Part shown: one piece after another, positions 42,141 through 51,725 of the stretch
How the letters are laid out: every line of letters starts with the position of its first letter
Numbering within the stretch: the first letter of the stretch is position 1
Origin: Phototrophicus methaneseepsis
GTDB taxonomy: Bacteria > Chloroflexota > Anaerolineae > Aggregatilineales > Phototrophicaceae
DNA length: 64,000 nucleotides
Direction: 5' to 3'
NCBI RefSeq assembly: GCF_015500095.1
Contig: NZ_CP062983.1
Coordinates: 4,836,001 to 4,900,000 of the forward strand
Position numbers and translations under genes: made by a program
The notes under the pieces: model-generated
What the model was told of the DNA's origin: nothing
Databases searched by the model: none
What the model saw: the letters and a program-made list of their open reading frames with translations, nothing else

Positions 42141-43010
42141 CTAACCCGCCAGTGCTTCGCTCAACCAATTGGCGATTTCGTCATTCAACCCCTCATTACT
42201 GAGCAAACCCGTGCCTTCACCTGCTGCAATCTCGCGGAATGTCGCATTTGTCAGTGCTGTGCTGAGCGACAAAGCCACCGGGTAGGCAGCCGCATCTGTG
42301 TTAGCAGCCACCAGGAAAAATGGACGCGGATTCAACGCCGTGACATCACTTGCCACCACATCAGCCGGACTTAGGAGCACGAGCGCATCGCACATTTCAG
42401 ACGCCGCACAAGCGGTCAGTATGGGGGCGATGGTGTTCCCGGCAGCGATCACGCCCAAGCGACCGGGGTCAACTCCTGGGGCTTCGCTCAGAGAAGTTAA
42501 TATCGTCGTTAAATCCTCATGCGTTGCAGGGACATCAACGACAAGGGCCGTTAACCCGGCTACTTGTAACTGGGCGGGCAGCAAACCCCACCCCACACGA
42601 TCCGGCGCGATCAAGAGCACGCCGGGCCGATTTGTAACCTGGTCTACGGCGGTCACATTTTCAGGGACGTAAAGATCAGCCTGCAAGAGCGTCCCATCAT
42701 CAAGCGTGATCACAACCTGGGCTTCTTCATTCGCGCTATCGGGTGTTGAGACGACATCCGGGGGTAAAACACCACGCGATGGCAGCGACGCCGCTGTAAG
42801 GTCGCTCTGGCCCAGGCCCCCGCTAAACTGCTCCGTGCCACCATACAATTCTTCCGAAGTAAATACGGGGATGGTTGCGCTTGGCACGATGCCGGGGGCG
42901 CTTAAAGTACGGGTTGCATAAGGGGTTGGGACGTTTTGCGGCGGTGTACAGGCCGCTAAAAGCAGCCCTATTAGACAATATGTACAAAAAACCAAGCGTA
43001 TGCGCTGCAT
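42141..43010 (-). CDS. Lipoprotein with a degenerate alpha/beta-hydrolase domain
   Basis: A 289-residue lipoprotein (lipobox LLLAACTPP at residues 17-25). The mature part resembles an alpha/beta hydrolase: DGTLLQADLYVPENV, PGVLLIAPDRVGWG, LQVAGLTALVVDVPATHEDL. The nucleophile elbow (usually GxSxG) reads LGVIAAGNTIAP, without Ser, Asp or Cys in the central position. It may thus bind rather than cleave its ligand. Located on the outer membrane face, next to a divergent acylphosphatase gene. Confidence 0.68.
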   Translation of the reverse strand: MQRIRLVFCTYCLIGLLLAACTPPQNVPTPYATRTLSAPGIVPSATIPVFTSEELYGGTEQFSGGLGQSDLTAASLPSRGVLPPDVVSTPDSANEEAQVVITLDDGTLLQADLYVPENVTAVDQVTNRPGVLLIAPDRVGWGLLPAQLQVAGLTALVVDVPATHEDLTTILTSLSEAPGVDPGRLGVIAAGNTIAPILTACAASEMCDALVLLSPADVVASDVTALNPRPFFLVAANTDAAAYPVALSLSTALTNATFREIAAGEGTGLLSNEGLNDEIANWLSEALAG

Positions 43011-43109
43011 AAAAGCATCCTATGCTTAGTGTGCTGCACTGGTATACGATTGAAGTGTTACAATGTCAATATCGACATAACATGCCGCAAATCCAAACGA
43101 GGCTTACCC

Positions 43110-43472
43110 ATGAGCACGCTAGATAGCAGTTTCCCCGGTAGTATCGAGAATCCTCTGCAAAGCGATCCCCTGCCCGCCGCCATCACAAAACAACGATTAC
43201 ATGCCATCGTTCACGGGCGCGTACAGGGCGTGAGCTATCGCTTCTTCACCAAACAGATGGCCGATACATTAGATGTTACGGGCTATATCTACAATCAACC
43301 CGATGGCACCGTTGAAGTCGTCGCGGAAGGGGTACCCCAGGAGCTAGAGCGGTTACTCACCTTTTTATACGAAGGCTCACCTGCGGCCCAGGTCGAGCGT
43401 GTAGATTTTGAATACACGCAGCCAACAGGTGAGTACCTCGCATTTACAATTCGCTTTATTCTGCTCGATTAG
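43110..43472 (+). CDS. Acylphosphatase
   Basis: Hydrolyses carboxyl-phosphate bonds in small metabolites. The 120-residue protein has the family core: HAIVHGRVQGVSYRFFTKQM with the catalytic Arg, then VTGYIYNQPDGTVEVVAEG with the catalytic Asn, and LLTFLYEGSPAAQVERV. It has an N-terminal extension of about 28 residues. ATG 43110 is the start; the open frame back to 43029 lacks a ribosome site. A TACAAT box (43059-43064) is upstream. Confidence 0.93.
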   Translation: MSTLDSSFPGSIENPLQSDPLPAAITKQRLHAIVHGRVQGVSYRFFTKQMADTLDVTGYIYNQPDGTVEVVAEGVPQELERLLTFLYEGSPAAQVERVDFEYTQPTGEYLAFTIRFILLD

Positions 43473-43512
43473 ATCGACACAGCGTGATGGCTTTGGCGGC
43501 TGAATGAGGGGA

Positions 43513-44286
43513 TTAGTCGCCTGCGGGTGTCGCGTAAATCACCATACGCTCACAGCCATCATCAAAAGGACTTTCCAGCGTATCGCCATAGACTGCTTCG
43601 ACTTCAAAGCCCGTGCGTTCCAGGAGCAGCTTCATCTCCGGGAAAAAGTAATAACGCAGCACATGCGGTGCAAATAAGCGCTTGACGGTGCCATCTTCCG
43701 TGATCTCATCATAAATCCACTCCACATGGAGTAACTGTGTGGTGCGGTCGAGCTGGCTGAGCGTTTGCAACATGATCATATGACCCGTCTCAGGGTCTAA
43801 AAAGGTGCGATCCACAATCAGATGATCGTTATCTTCTGTTGCGAAGGTTTCCCCGGCGTTCGGCAGGTCGATCACCAGCAGGCCATCGGGCGTCATCAAG
43901 CTGTGGAGCTTCTCCAAAAGCGCAATCTGCACATCCTGATCATGGAAGTGCATCAAAGCGTTATAGGTCAACAGCATGAGCGGATAACGCATCTCATCCT
44001 CATAGGCCAGGATGTCACCTTCATGATAAGTGATATTTTTAGCCAGCCGTGGGAATGCCTTCAACTTGCGATCCAGGCGATCCAGCATGGCGCGGTTGGC
44101 ATCGACACCATGGACTTTGTAGCCTTCCTGTGCCAGATGCAGCATCACGCGCCCGGTGCCACAGCCCACATCGAAGATAGGCCCACCGTATTGTTCCGCG
44201 AGCTGGCTGTATAACGCCAGATCATCAGTACGGGTATTGGTTTCAGCATCATAGAAGCGGGCAATTTGAGTATAGTACGCTGACAT
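43513..44286 (-). CDS. SAM-dependent methyltransferase (class I)
   Basis: A 257-residue class I methyltransferase, substrate unknown. Motif I is GGPIFDVGCGTGRVMLHLAQ, followed by an acidic residue at the end of strand 2 (VHGVDANRAML), then motif II-like YHEGDILAYED and the motif after it (LLVIDLPNAGETF). The last 60 residues, LFAPHVLRYYFFPEMKLLLE, match the C-terminal cap of this subfamily. It begins nine bases after the enoyl-CoA hydratase gene, and the two probably share a transcript. Confidence 0.88.
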   Translation of the reverse strand: MSAYYTQIARFYDAETNTRTDDLALYSQLAEQYGGPIFDVGCGTGRVMLHLAQEGYKVHGVDANRAMLDRLDRKLKAFPRLAKNITYHEGDILAYEDEMRYPLMLLTYNALMHFHDQDVQIALLEKLHSLMTPDGLLVIDLPNAGETFATEDNDHLIVDRTFLDPETGHMIMLQTLSQLDRTTQLLHVEWIYDEITEDGTVKRLFAPHVLRYYFFPEMKLLLERTGFEVEAVYGDTLESPFDDGCERMVIYATPAGD

Positions 44287-44295
44287 ACATCGTCC

Positions 44296-45174
44296 TCATT
44301 CATCATCAGGGGCGCTGTCGGCATCATCAGGCCCATTGTACAGGTCCTGACTGGGTTGGCCGTTGCGCCGCTCGTTTTGTTTATCAAAAGATTTGCTAAA
44401 AAATGCTTCGACAGCCTTATCATGAGCAGGTGACGCCCACAAAGCCGTAAACAGTTCTCGCTCAAAGGTGAGCGCCTCTTCATAAGATTGCTGCAAGCCT
44501 ATTTGCAGCATCGCCTTCATACCGCGTACAGTATCCGCTGGTTTAGCGGCAATCTGGCGCGCATAATGCATGGCATAATCCAGCGCTTTGTGGCGCTCCG
44601 TCACGGCATTCACCAGATGGAGCTGCGCTAAGTCTTGCGCCCGCATGGTCTGGGATTCCAGGAAAATTTGCAGCGCTTGGGCGTATCCAACGAGCCGCTG
44701 CAGCCGCTGCCCTGCCCCCCAACTGGGTGTGACGGCCATGTTCATATGGACGAAGCCCATCTTAACGCGCTCATCTGCGAAACGCAGATCACACGCCAGT
44801 GCCACTTCGCTGCCGCCACCCAGGGCAAAGCCATTAATCGCCGCGATCACAGGCACAGGCAGCCGCTCCAGACGCAGTAAAGCATCGCCCATGACTGCGC
44901 TCATCTCACGCGCGTCAGCTTCTGTATTGCGATAGCGCATCTCATCCAGATCAGCACCGCTGCAAAAAGCCCTGTCGCCTGCGCCCGTCACGATGACGGC
45001 ACGTAAATCCTCCAAATGCATATAAAGCTGTTCCACAGCGTTCGCAAAGGCGTGCATCGTCACCAGGTCCAACGCATTGTGCGCCTCTGGCCGGTTGAAT
45101 GTGAGCAATGCGATGCCATCAGAATCAATATGCATCTGCAAAGATGGGGTTGAGTTGGGGTTAGCTTCCGTCAT
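44296..45174 (-). CDS. Enoyl-CoA hydratase/isomerase family protein
   Basis: A crotonase-fold enzyme acting on acyl-CoA. It has LTFNRPEAHNALDLVTMH, the oxyanion-hole sequences AFCSGADLDEMR and INGFALGGGSEVALACDLRF with the first catalytic Glu (GGGSE), and MAVTPSWGAGQRLQRLVGYA in place of the usual second glutamate region, where the position of that Glu is not acidic. This suggests an isomerase or other crotonase activity rather than a classic hydratase. The C-terminal 25 residues are an acidic tail. Start ATG 45174. Confidence 0.85.
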   Translation of the reverse strand: MTEANPNSTPSLQMHIDSDGIALLTFNRPEAHNALDLVTMHAFANAVEQLYMHLEDLRAVIVTGAGDRAFCSGADLDEMRYRNTEADAREMSAVMGDALLRLERLPVPVIAAINGFALGGGSEVALACDLRFADERVKMGFVHMNMAVTPSWGAGQRLQRLVGYAQALQIFLESQTMRAQDLAQLHLVNAVTERHKALDYAMHYARQIAAKPADTVRGMKAMLQIGLQQSYEEALTFERELFTALWASPAHDKAVEAFFSKSFDKQNERRNGQPSQDLYNGPDDADSAPDDE

Positions 45175-45292
45175 GTGCCAGAGTTTACCGCAATTCGTAA
45201 GGGTCTGGAACGTGCAGTTTAAGCAAGCAGATCACGTCATTAGCTGGCACATCCGGCGCGGATACCGTCAGCTAAGCGTCAGGCGACACCGA

Positions 45293-45321
45293 TTGATAAA
45301 GGCTACACCCTCTGTTACAAT
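45293..45321 (+). promoter_or_regulatory. Promoter upstream of the glycosidase cluster
   Basis: TTGATA (45293-45298), a 17-bp spacer and TACAAT (45316-45321), about 89 bases before the first gene of the cluster. Confidence 0.7.
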
Positions 45322-45409
45322 GCCGCCCGCATGAGAAAGACAAACCTATCAATAATCAGCCTAAAATTTTTGAAGTGAATCTATTTGCTGAACTTGTGGA
45401 GGCCAATTG

Positions 45410-47116
45410 GTGAGACAACGCAATCGGTGGATCGCCACCCTGATGACGCTGGTAACAATGACACTGACAGTTGGGATTGTGAGCGCACAGGGACTTGTCG
45501 CCACAGCACAGAGCAATCTTTCTTTGCGTGTTTGTGCCGGGACGGAATGGCGCCGAGTCGAGACGCTCTCGGCAGGCATGAATATCGCACTAGATGGGCG
45601 TATTACAGATGGCACCTGGGTACGCGGCATCAGCCAGAGTGGACAGGTTGGCTGGCTTTATACCCCCGGCAACCTGAATGTAAGCGACGACCAGATTAAC
45701 AACCTTCCCGTCGTCAACTGCGATGATCCCGTTACAGTCGGTGCCCCACCGCCAGGGACAGTCGTACAGGAAAGTGCCCCCCAGCAAGAGCAAGCCTCCC
45801 AGGAAGAAGCACCTGCTGCACCCGCCGCCAATAACGCACCGAGCAGCGGCGGCGTCAGTGTGACGGCAAACCTCAACGTCAATATGCGCGGCGAACCAGA
45901 TGCTGGTAGTCAGCGAGTCGGCGGCCTGAATGCCGGAGATACCTTCCTCGTTGACGGGCACGATGGCGAGTTAAATTGGATACGCGGCATCAACAATCGC
46001 GGCGAAGTCGGTTGGGTCGCCGCTAACCTGACCAGCATCACGCTGGACCAGATTTTGTCGATACCTGCTGTTAGCCCTGGCACGCCCTTTACCCTGGCTG
46101 CGCCGGGTGGTGGTGCAGTGGCTGGCCCACAGCCCCAACAAGAAGAAGCGGCAGCCCAGGAACAAGCGGCCTTACCACCAGCGGTTGCCAGCAATGGCCC
46201 GGTGCGTGGCTTCTCCTATGGTGGGCACATCCAATCATTGAACACCAACACCGCCAATTATATGTGGCGTGCCGGTATGACCTGGGTCAAAATTCAGGTG
46301 CGCTATAACCAGGGCGATGATCCCAGTGGTTGGGCAGGCTTCATCAATGAAGCACACAGCCTGGGCTTCCGTGTGCTGCTCGGCGTCGTCGGGCATCCGG
46401 GCCAAGTGCTCAACAGCGGCTATTACGATGCTTACGCGGGCTATGTCGCCGGGTTGGCGTCCTTAGGCGTGGATGCGGTCGAAGTCTGGAACGAACCCAA
46501 TATCGACCGTGAATGGCCCAGCGGCCACATCAGCGGCAGCAACTACACACAATTACTCGCCCGCTCTTACAACGCTATCAAATCCGTTAATGGCAATACG
46601 ATGGTTATCAGTGCAGCCCCGGCCCCAACAGGCTATTACGGTGGATGCAGCGGCGCTGGCTGCGATGATCGGCCTTTTATCCAGCAGATGGCCGCCGCTG
46701 GTGCTGCCAATTATATGGACTGCGCAGGCGCACACTATAACGAAGGCATCGTGCCGCCGAACTGGACCTCTGGCGATCCGCGTGGGGAATACTACACACG
46801 CTACTATGGCAGCATGGTGAACCTGTATTACAGCACCTTCGGTAAATCCGTCTGCTTTACAGAACTGGGCTATCTGACGCCAGAGGGCTATGGCCCGCTG
46901 CCGGGTGGCTTTGCCTGGGCAGGCGATACCAGCGTTGCGGAGCAAGCAGCGTGGCTTGATGGCGCGATGAGCCGTGCCGCTAGCAGCGGTCGTGTGCGGC
47001 TTGTTATCGTCTGGAATGTCGATTTCACAGGCGTTTATGGCGATGACCCGATGGGCGGCTATTCCATCATCCGGCCAGATGGCTCTTGCCCGGCATGTGA
47101 CGCGCTCGGCAACTAA
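45410..47116 (+). CDS. Secreted protein: two SH3 domains plus GH-A glycosidase
   Basis: A 568-residue secreted protein. A signal peptide (WIATLMTLVTMTLTVGIVSA) is followed by two SH3_3 domains: residues 32-92 (QSNLSLRVCAGTEWRRVETL) and 150-210 (NVNMRGEPDAGSQRVGGLNA). A Gly/Pro/Gln linker leads to a clan GH-A barrel (270-568) with VEVWNEPNIDREWP (acid/base Glu near 361) and CFTELGYLTPEG (candidate nucleophile near 485). The C-terminus holds SCPACDALG, a possible disulfide. The glycan target is unknown; the SH3 domains suggest wall association. The GTG at 45410 follows TGGAGG; a TTG at 45407 is adjacent. Confidence 0.8.
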   Translation: MRQRNRWIATLMTLVTMTLTVGIVSAQGLVATAQSNLSLRVCAGTEWRRVETLSAGMNIALDGRITDGTWVRGISQSGQVGWLYTPGNLNVSDDQINNLPVVNCDDPVTVGAPPPGTVVQESAPQQEQASQEEAPAAPAANNAPSSGGVSVTANLNVNMRGEPDAGSQRVGGLNAGDTFLVDGHDGELNWIRGINNRGEVGWVAANLTSITLDQILSIPAVSPGTPFTLAAPGGGAVAGPQPQQEEAAAQEQAALPPAVASNGPVRGFSYGGHIQSLNTNTANYMWRAGMTWVKIQVRYNQGDDPSGWAGFINEAHSLGFRVLLGVVGHPGQVLNSGYYDAYAGYVAGLASLGVDAVEVWNEPNIDREWPSGHISGSNYTQLLARSYNAIKSVNGNTMVISAAPAPTGYYGGCSGAGCDDRPFIQQMAAAGAANYMDCAGAHYNEGIVPPNWTSGDPRGEYYTRYYGSMVNLYYSTFGKSVCFTELGYLTPEGYGPLPGGFAWAGDTSVAEQAAWLDGAMSRAASSGRVRLVIVWNVDFTGVYGDDPMGGYSIIRPDGSCPACDALGN

Positions 47117-47202
47117 CGTCAACAATTCAATGATGTGTGCAGGCGCATAAGCGCCTGCAAGACGCTATTTGTAGGCATCTGAGTTACAACTTGAGGTAAA
47201 GT

Positions 47203-50103
47203 ATGGAAGTGACGCCAACCCCTGCCGCAGGCACGAACACAGTACCACCCCAAGGACCTAGCCGCCGTGAAGGCAGCGGCGCAGGCTGCTGGATCGTTGG
47301 AACGTTGACGGCCTTTGTCGTCTTCGTCCTGGTGATTGTTGGCCTGTTTTTGCCACCAATCAGCTTATACGAACGCCTCTTTGGGGCACAATACGTGCCT
47401 CTGACCGCGGCTGGTGACAGCATCACCACGACAGATCAAAGCTTCAGGCTGGTAGCAGCAGCACCGAGCAATGATTTCGCAGCCAATCTTAACAGCGTTA
47501 GCCTGCGCGACTTCGTCTCTGACGATGGCACCAGCGTTGAATGGATCCCGGAAGCACGCAATGCAGTACCTTTTTATCTTGCATTGCAAAGCCCGGTGTA
47601 TACGGTTGATGCGCGCGGTCATGTGCCCGACGCGCTCAATTACAGCGTACAGATCCCGGCCAACGCCCCAGATCGAGACTTGATCGACCTATATGGTTGG
47701 CGAGCTGATACCCAGGCGTGGGAGTTCGTCCCGGCACAAGCCGTAGAGAATCATCTGGAAGCGACGACAGATACACTCTACGAGCATATTGCCATTTTCC
47801 AGGCTGCACCGGATACACCCCGCGTGGTCATCAGCTATGATGTGACGCAGGTACTCAGCCAGGAAGCGGCCCAATTGGCGACGGTCATTGCACCAGCGGG
47901 TTTGCAGCCCACGACGGACGGCAACGTCACAGGCAGCCTCGCCCCCGGCTTTGACCTCAACAACGGCTACCTGGTTATGCCCGTTATCCGCGACTTCGCG
48001 GACCCACGCGCATTGGATACCCAAACGGCCAACACCATCATGGGCAACCGGACCCTACGCACCCAACACGCGAACGTGATCGCACAGATCGCCAGTGGCG
48101 GCGGCTTCGATGGCGTCTTCATTGACTATCGCGGCCTTAGCCAGGACCAGCGCGAAAACTTCAGTGCCTTCATCACGGATTTGGGCCAGCGGATGGATAA
48201 CGTTGGGCTGATGCTTGGTGTCGTCGTCCCGGCTGCGGAAAATGTCGAAGGTGTATGGCAGACGGGCGTCTATGACTGGCGTGCGCTCGGTCAAAGTGCC
48301 GATTTCGTCCAGATTGATATGGGCCTGGACCCAGAGACTTATACAACAGGGCAGACACAACTTGTAGAAGCCATGCTGCGCTGGGGTGTCAGCGAAGTCA
48401 GCCGTTATAAGCTGTTGATGGGCCTTTCTGCGCGCTCTGTGCGTGAATTCGAAGGCACCTTTACAACCGTTGGCTATGACGAAGCGCTTTCCGGCCTGGG
48501 TGATGTCGATTTAGAAGCCCTGGACAGAAGCGAAACAGGCTCTATCGAACCCGGTAGCGAGATTCGCGCTTCTCTAGATGGCATGCCAGCTACCGCTGGC
48601 GTTGATACCACCATCAACACGCCTTACATCGATTACCTGAATGATGATCAATCCCAACGTGCACGTCTCTGGCTAACAACAGGTGATGCGCTGCGTTATC
48701 GCATGGACCTAACTGTGCCTTTTGCGCTGGGCGGCATCGCTTTCGAAGACCTGCTGACGAATGATCTGGCACAGGATGTCTATGAAACAGTGGCGGATTA
48801 CCGCACACAGATACCCAGTGCCCCATCCCCCACGGACCTAGCCCTGCGCTGGAGCATCGAGAGCAGCGATGGCTTGGTCGATGAAATCATCACGAACCTG
48901 AACGAGGACCTCGTCATCACGCTGGAAGCACCCGATGGCAATTATGCCGTCAATGTGGCGGTCGTTGGCATTGGTCAGGAGGCGAATGAGAGCGTCCGTA
49001 GTGGTGCCGCCGTTGCGCTCTTCCAGCCAACAGCGACCCCAACGCCTCTGCCGACATCCACACCAACGCCGATGCCAACGGTAACGCCGACGCCTGCACC
49101 TATTGTGGCAACACAAGCTGCCGCCCCTAGCGGCGGCGGGTTCGGCGCTGTGGCCCCTGCTTCAGGCAGCATCGGCAGCTTTGAAATTGGCGGCCATGTG
49201 AATAACGTCAGTGGGCAGGCTATCGGCGCGATGCAGCGCTCCGGCATGGTCTGGATGAAGAAGCAGATTCGCTTCTATCCAGGGTATGGCGCGGAATCCG
49301 CCATCGAATTCATCAATCAAGCCCACGCAGCCGGGTTTAAAGCCCTGGTCGGCACAGTCGGCAACCCGGTAGATCTGGCTGGCGGCGGCGAAGCTTACTT
49401 GCGTGAATTTGCGAATTGGGTCGGGGCAATGGCCGCCGCAGGTGCAGACGCCATTGAAGTCTGGAATGAGCCGAATATTGACCGCGAATGGCCGGAAGGC
49501 CAGATCAGCGGCGGCAATTACGTTGTGATGCTGCGGCTCGCCTATCAATCTATTAAGAGCGCCAATGGCAGCACAATCGTCATCAGCGCGGCCCCCTCTC
49601 CAACAGGTGCTGAGGCCGCTTATCCTGGCCGCGTCGTCAATGACAATAATTGGCTGCGGCAGGTCGTTGATGCAGGTGGCCTGAATTATATGGACTGCCT
49701 GGGCATGCACTATAATGAGGGTATCGTCCCGCCAAATGCCACTGGTGGCGATCCACGCGGCGATAACTATTACACGCGCTTCCTGACGACGTTCCTCAAT
49801 GAACATTGGAGCATCATCGGCGGGCAGCGGCCTATCTGTGTGACGGAGCTCGGCTATCTAACGCCAGAAGGCTACCCGGCCCTGTCCTCATATTGGGCCT
49901 GGGGCCAGAATACGACCGTCGCACAGCAGGCTGCGTGGCTGGCACAAGCCGCCTCGATCCTATCAAACAGCGGTAAAGCGCGTATGATGGTGGTCTGGAA
50001 TGTTGACTTTACACAATACGCATCTGATCCACAGGGTGGCTATGCCATCATTCGACCGGATGGCTCTTGCCCAGCCTGTGATGCACTGGCAGCGGCCCGC
50101 TAG
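47203..50103 (+). CDS. Membrane-anchored protein: GH18-like domain plus GH-A glycosidase
   Basis: A 966-residue protein with an N-terminal membrane anchor (residues 27-52, WIVGTLTAFVVFVLVIVGLF). Next comes an Ig/strand-rich region and, at about 240-480, a chitinase-like barrel in which the usual DGxDxDxE motif reads GFDGVFIDYRGL, so the catalytic Glu is Arg. A Thr/Pro linker (610-640) leads to a clan GH-A domain (about 650-966) with VEVWNEPNIDREWP (Glu near 755) and CVTELGYLTPEG (Glu near 880), closely similar to the neighbouring protein, ending SCPACDAL. The first barrel probably binds glycan, the second may cut it. Confidence 0.76.
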   Translation: MEVTPTPAAGTNTVPPQGPSRREGSGAGCWIVGTLTAFVVFVLVIVGLFLPPISLYERLFGAQYVPLTAAGDSITTTDQSFRLVAAAPSNDFAANLNSVSLRDFVSDDGTSVEWIPEARNAVPFYLALQSPVYTVDARGHVPDALNYSVQIPANAPDRDLIDLYGWRADTQAWEFVPAQAVENHLEATTDTLYEHIAIFQAAPDTPRVVISYDVTQVLSQEAAQLATVIAPAGLQPTTDGNVTGSLAPGFDLNNGYLVMPVIRDFADPRALDTQTANTIMGNRTLRTQHANVIAQIASGGGFDGVFIDYRGLSQDQRENFSAFITDLGQRMDNVGLMLGVVVPAAENVEGVWQTGVYDWRALGQSADFVQIDMGLDPETYTTGQTQLVEAMLRWGVSEVSRYKLLMGLSARSVREFEGTFTTVGYDEALSGLGDVDLEALDRSETGSIEPGSEIRASLDGMPATAGVDTTINTPYIDYLNDDQSQRARLWLTTGDALRYRMDLTVPFALGGIAFEDLLTNDLAQDVYETVADYRTQIPSAPSPTDLALRWSIESSDGLVDEIITNLNEDLVITLEAPDGNYAVNVAVVGIGQEANESVRSGAAVALFQPTATPTPLPTSTPTPMPTVTPTPAPIVATQAAAPSGGGFGAVAPASGSIGSFEIGGHVNNVSGQAIGAMQRSGMVWMKKQIRFYPGYGAESAIEFINQAHAAGFKALVGTVGNPVDLAGGGEAYLREFANWVGAMAAAGADAIEVWNEPNIDREWPEGQISGGNYVVMLRLAYQSIKSANGSTIVISAAPSPTGAEAAYPGRVVNDNNWLRQVVDAGGLNYMDCLGMHYNEGIVPPNATGGDPRGDNYYTRFLTTFLNEHWSIIGGQRPICVTELGYLTPEGYPALSSYWAWGQNTTVAQQAAWLAQAASILSNSGKARMMVVWNVDFTQYASDPQGGYAIIRPDGSCPACDALAAAR

Positions 50104-50148
50104 CAGAGGGGCCAACACAACACGCTCACGACTATAGGAGGCAGCATA

Positions 50149-51597
50149 ATGACCATTTCTCCACAAGCAAGGACGCGCAAACGACTGCGCGGGTTCATCC
50201 TGGTATGGACGTTCGTGACCCTGGTGATGGGCTTCGCGACTTTCATCGCAATCTATTTTGCCTACCGTCCGGCTGTAGCACTCGGCGCTTCTGAGAGTGT
50301 CGCGCTGCCGCCGCAGGATGTCGGCGAAGTTGTATTGGTCCAGCCGAGCATCACACCGGCAGATACAGCCACACCCACCGCGACGACAGAAGCAAGCAGC
50401 ACGCCGGAAGAAGCCAACGAGGAAGAATCTCAAGCAACGCTGGTGGCACAATCCTTACCAGAAAGCACCCCGACGCCGGAGCCAACCATCCCACCTGCGG
50501 AATACACCGAGTTCGAAGCAGGTATTCAGGTGCAGTACAGCCTGGACTTCAACCCGGAAAATCAGGATGGGTTCTATCGCTCCGTCGCAGAAGACTTGGG
50601 CCTTCCCTGGGTTAAGCAGCAGGTCCGTTGGGAAGACTTCGAACGTGAACAAGATCAGGTCGATTATGCTGTGCTGGATTTCGTCATGCCCTCAGCGGAA
50701 AAATTCGGCCTGAAGATGGCGCTCAGCATTGTGACAGCACCAGATTGGGCGCGTCAGCCGGGTGTGAATACCGACCGCGAAGGCCCACCAGCAGATTATG
50801 AGGAATACGTCGAATTCGTCACGGGTATCGTCAACCGTTATCCCGGCCAGATTGGCGCGATTGAAGTCTGGAATGAGCAGAACCTGGACCGTGAATGGAC
50901 CTCAACCAATGGTCTGAGCGCCAGCGACTACGTGGAACTGCTGCGCCAGACGTATACAGCCGTCAAAGCAATTGACCCAGGCATCTTGATTATCAGCGGC
51001 GCGCTCTCCCAAACAGGTATTGATGATGGCGTTATGGCTATTGATGACTATCGCTACCTGGAACAGATGATTAGTGCAGGCGTGCTCGATGTGGCTGATT
51101 GCATTGGCTCCCATACCAATGGCTTTAACGTTGCGCCGAGCTATACCTATAACGAAATCCCCAATGACCCGACAGCGCGATTCCGTGGGCCGTATGATAA
51201 CCCGCATCACAGTTGGAGCTTCCGCAGCACCATTGAGGGTTATCGTAACCGCATTGTCGCGGCCAACTACGATACGCCTATCTGTGTGACGGAATTTGGC
51301 TGGCCTGTGGGTGAAGACCTGGAAGGCGTGCCGGAAGGCTTCGACTTCGCGCTGGATAACACGCTGGAAGAACAAGCCCAATGGATCCCTGAAGCGCTCT
51401 CCATGATGGATGAGTATGGTTGGGTCCGCCTGGGCATTATCTGGAACTTTAACTATGCGCCACAAGCAGGTTGGAGCCCGGATAACGACAATGTGCCGTA
51501 TTCATTGATCGGGCCGAATTTCAGCTTCCGTCCGGCTTACGACGCCGTTCGCTCATGGCAATCGGCTTATAATCAGCGGATGCAGGGCAGCGAATAA
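50149..51597 (+). CDS. Membrane-anchored GH39-like glycosidase
   Basis: A 482-residue protein. It has an N-terminal membrane helix (FILVWTFVTLVMGFATFIAI), a Thr/Glu/Pro linker, then a clan GH-A barrel with AIEVWNEQNLDREW (acid/base Glu near 242; the usual Pro is Gln) and CVTEFGWPVGE (nucleophile Glu near 381). PslG-type proteins in this clan trim exopolysaccharide; the same role is a guess. AGGAGGCAGCATA before the ATG is a strong ribosome site. Third of four such proteins in a row. Confidence 0.8.
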   Translation: MTISPQARTRKRLRGFILVWTFVTLVMGFATFIAIYFAYRPAVALGASESVALPPQDVGEVVLVQPSITPADTATPTATTEASSTPEEANEEESQATLVAQSLPESTPTPEPTIPPAEYTEFEAGIQVQYSLDFNPENQDGFYRSVAEDLGLPWVKQQVRWEDFEREQDQVDYAVLDFVMPSAEKFGLKMALSIVTAPDWARQPGVNTDREGPPADYEEYVEFVTGIVNRYPGQIGAIEVWNEQNLDREWTSTNGLSASDYVELLRQTYTAVKAIDPGILIISGALSQTGIDDGVMAIDDYRYLEQMISAGVLDVADCIGSHTNGFNVAPSYTYNEIPNDPTARFRGPYDNPHHSWSFRSTIEGYRNRIVAANYDTPICVTEFGWPVGEDLEGVPEGFDFALDNTLEEQAQWIPEALSMMDEYGWVRLGIIWNFNYAPQAGWSPDNDNVPYSLIGPNFSFRPAYDAVRSWQSAYNQRMQGSE

Positions 51598-51629
51598 GCG
51601 CTTCGCCTGATCAAACGTGATTGTGTAGG

Positions 51630-51656
51630 GGGCACACCGCGCGTGTGCCCTCTTCT
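51630..51656 (+). terminator. Terminator after the third glycosidase gene
   Basis: An 8-bp stem GGGCACAC / GTGTGCCC with loop CGCGC, followed by TCTTCT, a weak T-run. Confidence 0.6.
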
Positions 51657-51725
51657 ATTCATAAAGTTCAAGCCATACATATCGAGAAACGGCCAGCAAC
51701 AGAGAAACACCACCAAAGACACCCT

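Noticed and set aside
47139-47158. 8-bp hairpin GCAGGCGC / GCGCCTGC after the first glycosidase gene
   Set aside because: No T-run follows, and the next gene probably shares the transcript, so I do not call it a terminator.
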